Assembly: GCF_013307245.1 (NCBI RefSeq)
Contig: NZ_CP028941.1
Location: 1,922,001 to 1,986,000 of the forward strand
From: Polynucleobacter antarcticus
Lineage (GTDB): Bacteria > Pseudomonadota > Gammaproteobacteria > Burkholderiales > Burkholderiaceae
Length of the DNA stretch: 64,000 nucleotides
Direction: 5' to 3'
Part shown: piece after piece, positions 35,061 to 44,734 of the stretch
How positions within the stretch are numbered: the stretch's first letter is position 1
How the letters are laid out: the number at the start of each line of letters is the position of its first letter
The notes under the pieces: model-generated
What the model was told of the DNA's origin: nothing
Database searches by the model: none
The model's input: only the letters and a program-made list of their open reading frames with translations
Translations under genes and position numbers: made by a program

Positions 35061-36065
35061 ATGACCGACTCCCGCTTAAATACCCTTCGTAACTGGCTAA
35101 AAGGCCTTCAGCCTAGCTGGCAATTAGATCTTTCCACATTGGCAGCAGCATCGGCGGATGCCAGCTTCCGGCGGTATTTTCGAATTGCGTCCCAAAACCC
35201 AGATTTTGGAACCTTAATTGTGATGGATGCCCCACCCCAATACGAACCTTTAGATGCCTTTTTAAAGGTGGATTTATTGCTCGCAGAGGCTGGATTAAAT
35301 GTGCCCCACATCTTAGAAAAAAATCTTGCTGAGGGCTTTCTTTTGCTAAACGATCTAGGTGACAAAACATACCTAGATCAGTTAAATGCTGAGAGTGCTG
35401 AGGTGCTGTATCAAGATGCAACACGGGCATTAGTGCAAATGCAATTGGCTAGTAAACCGAATGTATTACCAAACTATGATGAGGCACTTCTACAGCGCGA
35501 ATTGGATCTATTTCCTGAGTGGTATTTAAAACAGTATCTCCAAAAAGAATTAACAGCAATTCAAGTGTCACAAATGAAGCAGGCATTCGCACTCATTATT
35601 CAAAATAACTTAGCCCAAGCAAAAGTCTACGTTCATCGCGATTTTCATTCACGCAATTTGATGGTGACTGAAAAAAATAATCCGGGGGTCATTGATTTTC
35701 AGGATGCGGTTTATGGTCCTATTACTTATGATGCTGCCTCTTTATGGCGTGATGCTTACATTGCTTGGCCTGAAGATCGTGTGATTGATTGGCTGATTAA
35801 ATTTTGGGAAAAGGGCCGTCAAACTGGGTTACCAATGCCAGATGATTTTGGTCAGTTTTATCGTGACTTTGAATGGATGGGCTTACAGCGCCACCTCAAA
35901 GTCTTGGGCATATTTTCGAGGCTGTTTCATCGTGATGGCAAAGAATCTTATCTCAAAGATATTCCTCTAGTTCTAGAATATTCCATTGCAACAGCTAACC
36001 GCTATATTGAATTAAAACCCTTGGCGCGTATTCTAGAGTCAACGCGCATGATAAAAGCTGAGTGA
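35061..36065 (+). CDS. amgK: N-acetylmuramate/N-acetylglucosamine kinase AmgK-like
   Basis: About 334 residues in the aminoglycoside phosphotransferase fold. The ATP-lobe signature ASADASFRRYFRI, catalytic loop KVYVHRDFHSRNLMV and metal-binding VIDFQDAVYGPITYDAASL are visible. With the following murU-like gene it matches the AmgK-MurU bypass, which phosphorylates MurNAc at C1 and converts it to UDP-MurNAc, recycling cell wall and bypassing MurA (fosfomycin target). The frame is open 14 codons upstream into the lptD start; the ATG at 35061 is preferred. Confidence 0.88.
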   Translation: MTDSRLNTLRNWLKGLQPSWQLDLSTLAAASADASFRRYFRIASQNPDFGTLIVMDAPPQYEPLDAFLKVDLLLAEAGLNVPHILEKNLAEGFLLLNDLGDKTYLDQLNAESAEVLYQDATRALVQMQLASKPNVLPNYDEALLQRELDLFPEWYLKQYLQKELTAIQVSQMKQAFALIIQNNLAQAKVYVHRDFHSRNLMVTEKNNPGVIDFQDAVYGPITYDAASLWRDAYIAWPEDRVIDWLIKFWEKGRQTGLPMPDDFGQFYRDFEWMGLQRHLKVLGIFSRLFHRDGKESYLKDIPLVLEYSIATANRYIELKPLARILESTRMIKAE

Positions 36066-36071
36066 GTCGCT

Positions 36072-36791
36072 ATGTCAAATAATATGAATGCCATTTCCTG
36101 CCTTCTGCTTGCAGCAGGTCGGGGTGAGCGTATGCGCCCCTTAACGGATGACACACCAAAACCACTACTTGAAATCAAGAATCAATCTCTACTGGCTTGG
36201 CATCTCAATGCTTTAAGTCAAGCAGGTATTGGGCAGGTAGTGATCAACCATGCATGGCTAGGTCAGAAGATAGAGGATGCCTTAGGTAATGGAAATCAGT
36301 TTGGCCTCAAGATCTCCTATTCCCCAGAAATACATGCTCTAGAAACTGCCGGGGGCATTCGTCAAGCTTTGCCATTACTCAATCCATCCGACTATTTTCT
36401 CGTGATGAATGGTGACATCTTTTGTCCTGACTTTCCGATTAGGCGGCTGGTCAATCAACTAGAACAACTGCGTAAGCTCCCAAAGCAGCCCTTAGCGCAT
36501 TTAGTGATGGTCCCAAATCCAGCCCAACATCTTGAAGGAGACTTCTATCTGGCAGATCATCAAGTGTCAGACACCCCAACAGAAGGAGCAGAAAGGCTGA
36601 CATTTTCAGGGATTGGCCTTTACCACCGTGACCTATTTAAAGATCTAGAAATAGGCATTCCTGCCAAGCTGGCGCCCCTGCTCAGGGAGGCAATCAGCAA
36701 AAATAGGGTATCCGGTGAAAAATATACAGGTCCGTGGCACGATGTAGGTACGCCACAACGGTTACGAGAACTGAATGCAGTTAATGAATAA
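36072..36791 (+). CDS. murU: N-acetylmuramate alpha-1-phosphate uridylyltransferase MurU
   Basis: A 239-residue nucleotidyltransferase with the Rossmann signature LLLAAGRGERMRPLTDDTPKPLLEIKNQ, LETAGGIRQALP, VMNGDIFCPDFP and a C-terminal WHDVGTPQRLREL. It forms UDP-MurNAc from MurNAc-1-phosphate made by AmgK. It starts 6 bases after amgK and its end overlaps the aminopeptidase gene by up to 17 bases. Function is inferred from the amgK partner; a sugar-1-phosphate of another kind is the alternative. Confidence 0.88.
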   Translation: MSNNMNAISCLLLAAGRGERMRPLTDDTPKPLLEIKNQSLLAWHLNALSQAGIGQVVINHAWLGQKIEDALGNGNQFGLKISYSPEIHALETAGGIRQALPLLNPSDYFLVMNGDIFCPDFPIRRLVNQLEQLRKLPKQPLAHLVMVPNPAQHLEGDFYLADHQVSDTPTEGAERLTFSGIGLYHRDLFKDLEIGIPAKLAPLLREAISKNRVSGEKYTGPWHDVGTPQRLRELNAVNE

Positions 36792-38157
36792 AACAAATAT
36801 CTACCAAAATCGCCGGATGGAATTAGCCAAACAGATTTGCGCCAAAACAGGTGGTGGCATTGCCATCCTCACTACCGCCCCCGAAAGTGCGCGTAACCGC
36901 GATAGTGAATTTCCCTATCGCCATGACAGTGATTTTTTCTATCTGACTGGCTTTGAAGAGCCAGGTGCAACTTTAGTTCTCCATATTGCTGGAAGCAGTA
37001 CAAATCCGACACTAGAGTCCTATCTCTTTTGTAGACCCAAAGATACTGAGCGCGAGATTTGGGATGGAATTCGTCTAGGGCCTGAAGCGGCTCCTGAAGT
37101 ACTTGGTCTGGAGTATGCACATAGTAATTTAGAGCTTGATCAAAAACTCAGCATACTTCTAGCCGATCAAGATGCTGTTTATGTCCGCCTCTCAGAAAAT
37201 GCTGAATCGGATCGTCGTCTGCGTCAATGGATGAAACAAGTGCGTCAACAAGCCCGGTCTGGCGTAAATCCCCCTTCTGAATTTCATGACCTTGAAGCCT
37301 TGATTCATGAGATGCGCCTTTTTAAAGATGCCCATGAGCTCGATATCATGCGCCGTGCCGCAACCATTTCTGCGCGTGCTCACATTCGTGCAATGCAAAC
37401 TTGTAAACCAGGCTTACGTGAGTACCATTTGGAAGCGGAACTACTGCATGAGTTTCGACATAGTGGCGCACAAAGTGTTGCATACAACAGTATTGTTGCT
37501 GGTGGTGAAAATGCCTGCATTCTGCACTATCGTGCCGGCTCTACTGAACTGCGAAGCGGTGAACTTTGCCTTATTGATGCAGGCTGTGAATTCGATAGCT
37601 ATGCCTCAGACATTACGCGCACCTTTCCAGTCAATGGGAGATTTTCCAGTCCGCAGCGTGCTCTCTATGACATTACATTAGCCGCACAGGAAGCAGCCAT
37701 CGCTGCTACTAAACCCGGCAATACCTTTATGCAGCCCCATGAAGCAGCCCTGAAAGTATTAACTCAAGGTCTACTTGATGAGAAATTATTAAAGCTATCC
37801 GAGCTTGGCTCACTTGATAATGCGGTTGAGACTGCAGCCTATCGTCGTTTTTATATGCACCGTACCTCCCATTGGTTGGGTATGGATGTCCATGATGTGG
37901 GCTCCTATCGCGAGCCACTCCAACTTGAAAAAAATACTTCCGCAGAAAAACCTTGGCGCCTCTTAAAACCTGGCATGGCATTAACTATCGAGCCTGGTTT
38001 ATATATTCGCCCTGCCGATGATATCGATCCATCTTTTTGGAATATCGGTATTCGAATAGAAGATGATGCCGTAGTCAATGATGCCGGATGTGAATTAATT
38101 TCTCGTGGAGTGCCTGTCAATCCTGATGAAATCGAAGCACTCATGAAGCAGCACTAA
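36775..38157 (+). CDS. pepP: Xaa-Pro aminopeptidase (aminopeptidase P)
   Basis: About 460 residues. The N-terminal PepP domain includes RHDSDFFYLTGFEEPGATLVL; the pita-bread metalloprotease domain holds the dimetal ligands DAGCEFDSYASDITRTFP (two Asp), HWLGMDVHDVG (His), LTIEPGLY (Glu) and GIRIEDD (Glu). It removes N-terminal residues before proline. The start at 36775 overlaps murU; an in-frame ATG at 36784 is equally possible. Confidence 0.95.
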   Translation: MQLMNKTNIYQNRRMELAKQICAKTGGGIAILTTAPESARNRDSEFPYRHDSDFFYLTGFEEPGATLVLHIAGSSTNPTLESYLFCRPKDTEREIWDGIRLGPEAAPEVLGLEYAHSNLELDQKLSILLADQDAVYVRLSENAESDRRLRQWMKQVRQQARSGVNPPSEFHDLEALIHEMRLFKDAHELDIMRRAATISARAHIRAMQTCKPGLREYHLEAELLHEFRHSGAQSVAYNSIVAGGENACILHYRAGSTELRSGELCLIDAGCEFDSYASDITRTFPVNGRFSSPQRALYDITLAAQEAAIAATKPGNTFMQPHEAALKVLTQGLLDEKLLKLSELGSLDNAVETAAYRRFYMHRTSHWLGMDVHDVGSYREPLQLEKNTSAEKPWRLLKPGMALTIEPGLYIRPADDIDPSFWNIGIRIEDDAVVNDAGCELISRGVPVNPDEIEALMKQH

Positions 38158-38159
38158 CG

Positions 38160-39338
38160 ATGAAGCTCAAGCACTACGATATTCTGATTCAAGGCGGTGG
38201 GCCAGTTGGCCTAGCCTGTACAGCATGGTGCTTGCAAAAATTTCCTGACGCTAAGATTGCATTGCTAGATCGCAATCCAGAAAACGATCATGATTTAGTC
38301 GCGGGGGATAGTAGAGGTGTCGCCCTATCGCACGGCAGCAAACTGTTGCTTGACACTATCGATGCATGGCCAAATGAGTGCGCTGATATTCATCGCGTAC
38401 ACGTCTCCCAAGTAGGTCGATTTGGTCGAGCACTGATGACACGTGAAGAGCTTAAACAAGATGCCCTGGGTCATATTGTGCGTTACCGAGATATTCATCT
38501 CACACTACGTCAAGCTTTAAGAAAGATTCAGGCTCGTAGCCCGCATTTTATTTGGCGGCATGTTGACATAAATAAAGATATAGATACAGATGCAGATATG
38601 AGCGACATCGAAGCGGGTTGTATCGTCCATGCAGAAGGTGGCTTGTTTAAAACTCAGGATTGGGTAGAGTCTGGGCGTGACTACGAACAGTCAGCACTAG
38701 TAGGCGTAGTTGAAGTAGAAAATGCTACTCCACATCAAGCATGGGAGCGCTTTACCTCCGAAGGTCCTCTCGCTGTTTTGCCAAGTCACTTTGGCCCCAA
38801 CATTTTGAATCTCGTGTGGTGCGGCACCCCGCAATCTTCTCAGCATCGCCTCGCATTAAATGATGCGGAGTTCTTAAAGAGTCTCCAAGCGGAATTTGGT
38901 TCACGCATTGGGCAATTCTTAACAATACGAGATCGTCGGCTGTATGAACTAGGTCTGAACTATCGCAAAGAAATTACTCAAGGTAATGAGGTCTGGATTG
39001 GCAATGCTGCACAGACCCTGCATCCGGTTGCTGGACAGGGTCTCAATCTTGGCTTAAGAGATGCCTATCTTTTGTCTGAAAAACTCAGTGCACTGTTCTC
39101 TAAGCCAGCCGATGAAAAAACACCGGTGGCTATTACGGCCACCCTGGAAAATTATGCCCAAAGCCGTAAGGTAGACCGCACAGCCACTATCGGTCTGACT
39201 GACTTTATGGCCAGAATCTTTACCTCGGATCTCGTACCTGTTGTGATTGCCCGTGGACTGGCTTTATCCGCCCTCCAGTGGCTTCCCTCAGTCAAAACAG
39301 CCTTAGCACGGCAGATGATGTTTGGGCGTCGCCAATAG
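38160..39338 (+). CDS. ubiH: UbiH/VisC-type FAD-dependent hydroxylase (ubiquinone biosynthesis)
   Basis: A 392-residue flavoprotein monooxygenase. The FAD-binding GGGPVGLACTAWCL motif is near the N-terminus; VAGDSRGVALSHGS and the second FAD motif IGNAAQTLHPVAGQGLNLGLRDA are typical of the UbiH/UbiF family. It should hydroxylate the ubiquinone ring; which position (UbiH, UbiF, UbiI or broader) cannot be set from sequence alone. It starts 2 bases after pepP, so the two are co-transcribed. Confidence 0.88.
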   Translation: MKLKHYDILIQGGGPVGLACTAWCLQKFPDAKIALLDRNPENDHDLVAGDSRGVALSHGSKLLLDTIDAWPNECADIHRVHVSQVGRFGRALMTREELKQDALGHIVRYRDIHLTLRQALRKIQARSPHFIWRHVDINKDIDTDADMSDIEAGCIVHAEGGLFKTQDWVESGRDYEQSALVGVVEVENATPHQAWERFTSEGPLAVLPSHFGPNILNLVWCGTPQSSQHRLALNDAEFLKSLQAEFGSRIGQFLTIRDRRLYELGLNYRKEITQGNEVWIGNAAQTLHPVAGQGLNLGLRDAYLLSEKLSALFSKPADEKTPVAITATLENYAQSRKVDRTATIGLTDFMARIFTSDLVPVVIARGLALSALQWLPSVKTALARQMMFGRRQ

Positions 39339-39387
39339 GCTCAAACGCTCGCTAGGCATTAAAGGCAATTACCGGATTGAAATCTCA

Positions 39388-39414
39388 TAATCTGCCTATT
39401 TTTTAGGCAGATTA
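39388..39414. other. Perfect 11-bp inverted repeat upstream of dusB-fis
   Basis: TAATCTGCCTA and TAGGCAGATTA flank five T residues, a perfect 11-bp stem. It is 69 bases before the dusB start. No T run follows on either strand, so it is not a classical terminator of the ubiH operon. It could be a leader hairpin or operator. A smaller AGTGTC/GACACT pair follows at about 39433-39454. Confidence 0.6.
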
Positions 39415-39482
39415 GGCCGTAATTGTGCTAAAGTGTCAGCCTTCCTCGACACTAAAACCAAATTCAGACAAACACAATACGA

Positions 39483-40499
39483 ATGAAGATTGGCCCGCAC
39501 CTTCTCGCAAATAGACTATTTGTTGCCCCGATGGCTGGGGTCACTGATCGTCCATTTCGGCAGCTTTGCAAACGGCTAGGGGCTGGGTATGCAGTGTCAG
39601 AAATGATTGCATCCAATGCCCTACTTTGGAAAAGCGAGAAGACCCAGCGCCGCGCTAATCATGAAGGAGAATTTAATCCTATCGCCGTTCAAATTGCTGG
39701 CGCTGATCCGCAAATGATGGCTGCCGCAGCCAAACTCAATGTGGCCAATGGTGCGCAAATTATCGACATCAATATGGGTTGCCCCGCAAAGAAGGTATGT
39801 AATGTTGCTGCCGGCTCTGCACTTTTAAGAGATGAACCCCTCGTACAAAAAATTCTTGAGGCAGTCGTGCAAGCAGTTGGGATTGGTCCAGATGCCGTGC
39901 CCGTGACCTTAAAAATTCGGACAGGCTGGGATCGTGAAAATAAAAATGCAATTGCAGTAGCGCAAGTTGCAGAAAAATCCGGCATCTCCATGCTGACAGT
40001 GCATGGTCGAACTAGAGCAGACCTGTATCACGGAGAAGCGGAATACGAAACGATTACAGCCGTCAAAAACAGCGTATCCATTCCAGTAGTTGCAAATGGC
40101 GATATCGCCTCTCCAGAAAAAGCAGCTTTTGTTCTAAAAGAAACCGGGGCAGATGCCATCATGATTGGTCGTGCAGCCCAAGGACGTCCTTGGATTTTTC
40201 GTGAAATTGATTATTTTCTCAATACGGGTGACAAACTACCAACGCCCGAAGTAGATGAAATTCAAGGGATTATGAATGCGCACCTGATTGACCATTACGA
40301 ATTTTATGGTGAGTACGTAGGACTACGTACAGCGCGCAAACATATTGGTTGGTACTGCAAGGGCTTACGAGATTCGCATGCCTTTCGTCAAAGAATGAAT
40401 ACTGCTGATGATTGCAAGACACAATTACAGATGGTGAATGATTTTTTTGATGAAATGAAATCCCATTCTGATCGTTTGTTATTTTTAGAGGCAGCTTGA
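39483..40499 (+). CDS. dusB: tRNA dihydrouridine synthase B
   Basis: A 338-residue FMN enzyme that reduces U to dihydrouridine in the tRNA D-loop. VAPMAGVTDRPFRQLCKRLG opens the TIM barrel; the catalytic Cys is in NMGCPAKKVCNVAAGSALLRD; HGRTRADLYHGEAEY and ANGDIASPEKAAFVL, MIGRAAQGRPW complete the FMN site. It is the first gene of the conserved dusB-fis operon. Confidence 0.97.
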   Translation: MKIGPHLLANRLFVAPMAGVTDRPFRQLCKRLGAGYAVSEMIASNALLWKSEKTQRRANHEGEFNPIAVQIAGADPQMMAAAAKLNVANGAQIIDINMGCPAKKVCNVAAGSALLRDEPLVQKILEAVVQAVGIGPDAVPVTLKIRTGWDRENKNAIAVAQVAEKSGISMLTVHGRTRADLYHGEAEYETITAVKNSVSIPVVANGDIASPEKAAFVLKETGADAIMIGRAAQGRPWIFREIDYFLNTGDKLPTPEVDEIQGIMNAHLIDHYEFYGEYVGLRTARKHIGWYCKGLRDSHAFRQRMNTADDCKTQLQMVNDFFDEMKSHSDRLLFLEAA

Positions 40500-40500
40500 T

Positions 40501-40568
40501 ACTCTATTTTTTATACTGAACATATAGTTTTATTTTCTTTTTTCTTATTTCTCTTTTTTCATTGATCC
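40501..40568 (+). promoter_or_regulatory. Pyrimidine/AT-rich spacer before fis, lacking a Shine-Dalgarno
   Basis: The stretch between dusB and fis is almost purely T/A with long T runs and no purine-rich ribosome site before the fis ATG. Such U-rich leaders can bind ribosomal protein S1. It is not a terminator, since no GC stem precedes the T runs. Confidence 0.45.
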
Positions 40569-40808
40569 ATGACCAATAAGCACCCTATTACCGAATGTAT
40601 TGAGACCCAACTGCAACAGTATTTAGAAGATCTCAAAGGAACACCCCCATCAGACTTGTATCAAATGGTATTGGCTGTTGTAGAAAAGCCGATGTTGGAT
40701 TTGGTGATGCAACACGCTAAGCAGAATCAATCCTTGGCAGCCCAGTATCTCGGCATCAATCGCAATACACTGCATAAAAAACTTGTTGAACATCAGCTGT
40801 TGAAGTAA
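40569..40808 (+). CDS. fis: Nucleoid-associated protein Fis
   Basis: A 79-residue Fis-family protein. The C-terminal helix-turn-helix is NQSLAAQYLGINRNTLHKKLVEHQLLK. It is shorter than the 98-residue E. coli Fis, losing part of the N-terminal arm, as in many betaproteobacteria. Fis bends DNA and activates rRNA and other growth genes. It follows dusB by 69 bases, the conserved arrangement. Confidence 0.95.
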   Translation: MTNKHPITECIETQLQQYLEDLKGTPPSDLYQMVLAVVEKPMLDLVMQHAKQNQSLAAQYLGINRNTLHKKLVEHQLLK

Positions 40809-40876
40809 TTTAGCCCAAATTCCACAGCCCACAGCCTACATCCCCATTACTGATTTATCTCAAACTATCGCTCACT

Positions 40877-42457
40877 ATGATCCGCACCGCCCTCCTTTCC
40901 GTCTCCGATAAAAATGGCATCGTACCATTTGCCAAAGCACTCCATGAGCAAGGCATTAAGCTGATCTCTACTGGCGGCACCGCAAAACTCTTAGCTGAAA
41001 ACAATCTGCCAGTAGTAGAAGTTTCTTCACTCACCAAGTTCCCCGAGATGCTGGATGGCCGTGTCAAAACTTTGCATCCGATGGTTCATGGTGGCTTACT
41101 AGCACGTAGAGATGTTCCTGAGCATATGGCTGCGCTTAAAGCGTATGGCATCGATACGATCGATATGCTGGTGATCAATCTCTATCCATTTAATGAGACG
41201 GTAGCCAAAGCAGATTGTTCATTTGAAGATGCAGTTGAGAATATTGATATTGGTGGTCCAGCCATGTTGCGTGCTGCCGCTAAGAACCATCAAGATGTCA
41301 CTGTACTCATCTCGCCAGAAGATTACGCGCCGGTGCTTGAGGAGATGAAAGCCAACAAGAATGTAGTTTCTTATAAGACCAACTTAGGTCTAGCCAAAAA
41401 AGTGTTCGCTCATACTGCCCAATACGACGGTGCAATTGCTAATTACTTATCTGCATTAGGGGAGGACCTTGACCACAAGAAGCGTTCTGCCTATCCAGAA
41501 GTACTGCATCTTGCCTTTGAAAAAGTACAAGAGATGCGTTATGGCGAAAATCCACACCAATCCGCTGCTTTTTATAAAGATATTCAAGTAGTAGAAGGCG
41601 CCTTAGCAAACTATCGCCAGCTGCAAGGTAAGGAACTCTCTTACAACAATATTGCTGATGCCGATTCTGCCTGGGAGTGCGTTAAGAGCTTTAGTGACAA
41701 TGCTGGTGGTGCCGCAGCCTGCGTCATCATCAAGCATGCTAATCCATGTGGTGTAGCGGTAGGCGCTACTGCACTCGAAGCCTATGAAAAGGCATTTAAG
41801 ACGGACCCTAGTTCTGCCTTTGGCGGAATCATTGCCTTCAACATTCCATGTGATGGTGCATCTGCAGAAGCGATTTCTAAGCAATTCGTGGAAGTATTGA
41901 TTGCGCCTAGCTTTACTGCCGAAGCAAAAGCAATCTTTGCTGCCAAACAAAATGTTCGGCTTTTAGAAATCCCTCTCGGTACTGCATTTAATACTTTTGA
42001 CTTTAAACGCGTGGGGGGTGGCTTACTAGTTCAATCTCCTGATGCCAAGAACGTTCTTGAAAATGACATGCGGGTGGTGAGCAAGCGATTACCAACTCCG
42101 AGTGAAATGCATGACATGATGTTTGCCTGGCGTGTTGCGAAGTTTGTGAAATCTAATGCTATTGTCTATTGTGCAAACGGCATGACTTTAGGAATTGGCG
42201 CTGGTCAAATGAGTCGTGTAGATTCTGCAAGGATGGCTAGCATCAAAGCAGACAATGCTGGCCTCAGCCTTCAGGGCTCTGCAGTGGCTAGCGATGCCTT
42301 TTTCCCATTTCGGGATGGCCTAGACGTAGTAGTCAATGGTGGTGCAAGCTGCGCTATTCAACCCGGTGGCAGTATGCGTGATGACGAAATCATTGCAGCT
42401 GCTAATGAACATGGTATTGCCATGATCTTTACCGGCATCCGCCACTTCCGCCATTAA
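40877..42457 (+). CDS. purH: Bifunctional AICAR formyltransferase / IMP cyclohydrolase
   Basis: A 526-residue enzyme for the last two purine steps. The N-terminal MGS-like cyclohydrolase domain ([47 protein letters not shown]) precedes the transformylase domain with [13 protein letters not shown], the catalytic [11 protein letters not shown] and [10 protein letters not shown]. It is 68 bases after fis. Confidence 0.98.
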   Translation: MIRTALLSVSDKNGIVPFAKALHEQGIKLISTGGTAKLLAENNLPVVEVSSLTKFPEMLDGRVKTLHPMVHGGLLARRDVPEHMAALKAYGIDTIDMLVINLYPFNETVAKADCSFEDAVENIDIGGPAMLRAAAKNHQDVTVLISPEDYAPVLEEMKANKNVVSYKTNLGLAKKVFAHTAQYDGAIANYLSALGEDLDHKKRSAYPEVLHLAFEKVQEMRYGENPHQSAAFYKDIQVVEGALANYRQLQGKELSYNNIADADSAWECVKSFSDNAGGAAACVIIKHANPCGVAVGATALEAYEKAFKTDPSSAFGGIIAFNIPCDGASAEAISKQFVEVLIAPSFTAEAKAIFAAKQNVRLLEIPLGTAFNTFDFKRVGGGLLVQSPDAKNVLENDMRVVSKRLPTPSEMHDMMFAWRVAKFVKSNAIVYCANGMTLGIGAGQMSRVDSARMASIKADNAGLSLQGSAVASDAFFPFRDGLDVVVNGGASCAIQPGGSMRDDEIIAAANEHGIAMIFTGIRHFRH

Positions 42458-42484
42458 TCTTAACCGCTAGAAAAAAATAAAAGT

Positions 42485-43003
42485 ATGCGCTGGATAGGAA
42501 TCGACCCAGGTCTTCGCGTGACAGGTTTTGGTGTCATTGATGTAGATGGCCAGAAACTGACTTATGTGGCCTCTGGAACGATTGAGAGTGGCGATCCTGC
42601 CATTGGCTTACCCGAAAGACTGGGTGCTCTATACGCAGGTATTAAAGAGGTTTTAGAGACCTATCGTCCTGAGGCTGCTGCCATTGAAGAGGTATTTTTG
42701 AACGTGAATCCACGCTCTACGCTGATGCTAGGTCAAGCTCGGGGCGCAGTGATTGCTGCCTTAGTGTCTGAAAAACTTTCTGTCGCTGAATATAGCGCCT
42801 TAAGAGTCAAGCAATCGATCGTAGGTACAGGTCGCGCAGCTAAGCCGCAAGTACAAGAAATGGTGAAGCGCTTGTTGCGCTTGAGCCGTGCGCCGGGAAC
42901 CGATGCATCAGATGCTTTAGGCGTCGCTATCTGCGCAGCCCATCATGCCCAACTTCCGCAGGCCATGACTGCGGCACTAGCCCCTAAGAAACGCAGCAAG
43001 TAA
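42485..43003 (+). CDS. ruvC: Crossover junction endodeoxyribonuclease RuvC
   Basis: A 172-residue Holliday-junction resolvase. Acidic catalytic residues are seen in [23 protein letters not shown] and the C-terminal [16 protein letters not shown]. It starts the ruvC-ruvA-ruvB cluster with gaps of 25 and 36 bases. Confidence 0.97.
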   Translation: MRWIGIDPGLRVTGFGVIDVDGQKLTYVASGTIESGDPAIGLPERLGALYAGIKEVLETYRPEAAAIEEVFLNVNPRSTLMLGQARGAVIAALVSEKLSVAEYSALRVKQSIVGTGRAAKPQVQEMVKRLLRLSRAPGTDASDALGVAICAAHHAQLPQAMTAALAPKKRSK

Positions 43004-43028
43004 AGACATCACAGGTTAATATCTCCAT

Positions 43029-43610
43029 ATGATCGGTCGCATCCAAGGAATTCTCGTTTCAGTTCACCCTCCTCGTCTTTTGGTCGATTGCCAAGGCGTA
43101 GGTTATGAAATTGATGTGCCAATGAGTACCTTGTATCAATTGCCAGAAGTGAATCAAAAAATTACGCTTCTGACGCACTTCCAGGTGCGCGAAGATGCGC
43201 AACAACTCTTTGGCTTTGCTACTGAAACCGAGCGCGAAGCATTTAGAGCATTAATCAAAATTAGCGGGGTAGGTTCACGTACTGCGCTAGCAGTACTTTC
43301 TGGTATGAGTGTCAATGAATTAGCCCAGGCTATTGCCCTGCAAGAATCAGGGCGACTCACTCAAGTTCCAGGTATTGGTAAAAAGACTGCAGAACGTCTT
43401 TGCCTGGAACTCAAAGGAAAGTTAGCACCGGATTTGGGTATTGTCTCGGGTAAACCTCAAGTTATTGAAGCCAGTAGTGAAATTCTGCAAGCATTACTCG
43501 CTCTGGGATATTCAGAGAAAGAAGCACATCTGGCACTAAAACATGTACCCGCTGACAGCACTGTTTCAGATGGCATACGAATGGGTTTGAAATACCTCTC
43601 TAAGTCTTAA
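43029..43610 (+). CDS. ruvA: Holliday junction DNA helicase RuvA
   Basis: A 193-residue protein. [31 protein letters not shown] is domain I; the helix-hairpin-helix DNA contacts are [14 protein letters not shown] and [17 protein letters not shown]; domain III at the C-terminus contacts RuvB. It binds the four-way junction. Confidence 0.97.
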   Translation: MIGRIQGILVSVHPPRLLVDCQGVGYEIDVPMSTLYQLPEVNQKITLLTHFQVREDAQQLFGFATETEREAFRALIKISGVGSRTALAVLSGMSVNELAQAIALQESGRLTQVPGIGKKTAERLCLELKGKLAPDLGIVSGKPQVIEASSEILQALLALGYSEKEAHLALKHVPADSTVSDGIRMGLKYLSKS

Positions 43611-43646
43611 ATCGAAGTCGTCAATAATAAGCACTACACTTGCAGC

Positions 43647-44720
43647 ATGGCCATACACACTGAAGACTTAAGCGCGATTCCAGAGGATCTTCCTGAGGGC
43701 GGATCTGATCGTATCGTCAGTGGGGCAGCTGGAAATTCAGAAGCTGTTTTTGAAAGAGCCTTACGCCCAAAACAGCTCGATGAGTATGTTGGCCAAACAA
43801 AAGCACGCGCCCAATTAGAGATTTTTATCAGCGCCACTAGAGCAAGGCAAGAAGCGCTAGATCATGTGTTGCTCTTTGGGCCCCCTGGACTCGGAAAAAC
43901 AACCTTGGCGCATATTATTGCGCGTGAGTTAGGCGTAAATCTCCGACAAACCAGCGGCCCCGTTTTGGATAGGCCAGGCGATCTCGCTGCCCTATTAACC
44001 AATTTAGATGAAAACGATGTTCTCTTTATTGATGAGATCCATCGCCTCTCACCCATCGTCGAAGAAATTTTGTATCCCGCTTTAGAAGACTACAGCCTAG
44101 ACATCATGATCGGTGAAGGTCCTGCAGCGCGGAGCGTCAAGATTGACCTCAAACCCTTCACCTTAATTGGTGCTACCACCCGTGCTGGCATGCTCACCAA
44201 TCCATTGCGCGATCGCTTTGGTATTGTCGCCAGACTGGAGTTTTACACCACGGAAGAACTGACTAAAATTATTGATCGCTCTGCCAATCTTCTCAAGGCC
44301 AAGATTGATCCTGCAGGCTCAGTAGAAATTGCGAAGCGAGCCCGAGGTACGCCACGGATTGCCAACCGCTTACTGCGTCGTGTGCGTGATTATGCGGAAG
44401 TTAAAGGTACTGGTGTGATTACCAAAGACATCGCTGATCTTGCCCTGAAGATGCTCGATGTTGATCCGAGCGGATTTGATGTGATGGACCGTAAATTATT
44501 GGAAGCTATTTTGCATAAATTTGATGGTGGCCCCGTTGGCATTGATAACCTAGCTGCTGCTATTGGTGAGGAGCGCGATACGATTGAAGATGTCTTAGAG
44601 CCTTATTTAATTCAGCAAGGCTACCTACAACGCACCTCCCGTGGTCGAGTCGCAACACGACAAGCCTATGAGCACTTTGGACTAACTCCCCCTCAAGGAT
44701 CTACTAGCCTAGAAGGCTAA
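43647..44720 (+). CDS. ruvB: Holliday junction DNA helicase RuvB
   Basis: A 357-residue AAA+ motor for branch migration. Walker A is [15 protein letters not shown], Walker [11 protein letters not shown], sensor 1 [19 protein letters not shown]; a winged-helix domain ends the protein ([14 protein letters not shown]). Converges with tyrS 14 bases later. Confidence 0.98.
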   Translation: MAIHTEDLSAIPEDLPEGGSDRIVSGAAGNSEAVFERALRPKQLDEYVGQTKARAQLEIFISATRARQEALDHVLLFGPPGLGKTTLAHIIARELGVNLRQTSGPVLDRPGDLAALLTNLDENDVLFIDEIHRLSPIVEEILYPALEDYSLDIMIGEGPAARSVKIDLKPFTLIGATTRAGMLTNPLRDRFGIVARLEFYTTEELTKIIDRSANLLKAKIDPAGSVEIAKRARGTPRIANRLLRRVRDYAEVKGTGVITKDIADLALKMLDVDPSGFDVMDRKLLEAILHKFDGGPVGIDNLAAAIGEERDTIEDVLEPYLIQQGYLQRTSRGRVATRQAYEHFGLTPPQGSTSLEG

Positions 44721-44734
44721 TTTCTACATAGCGC

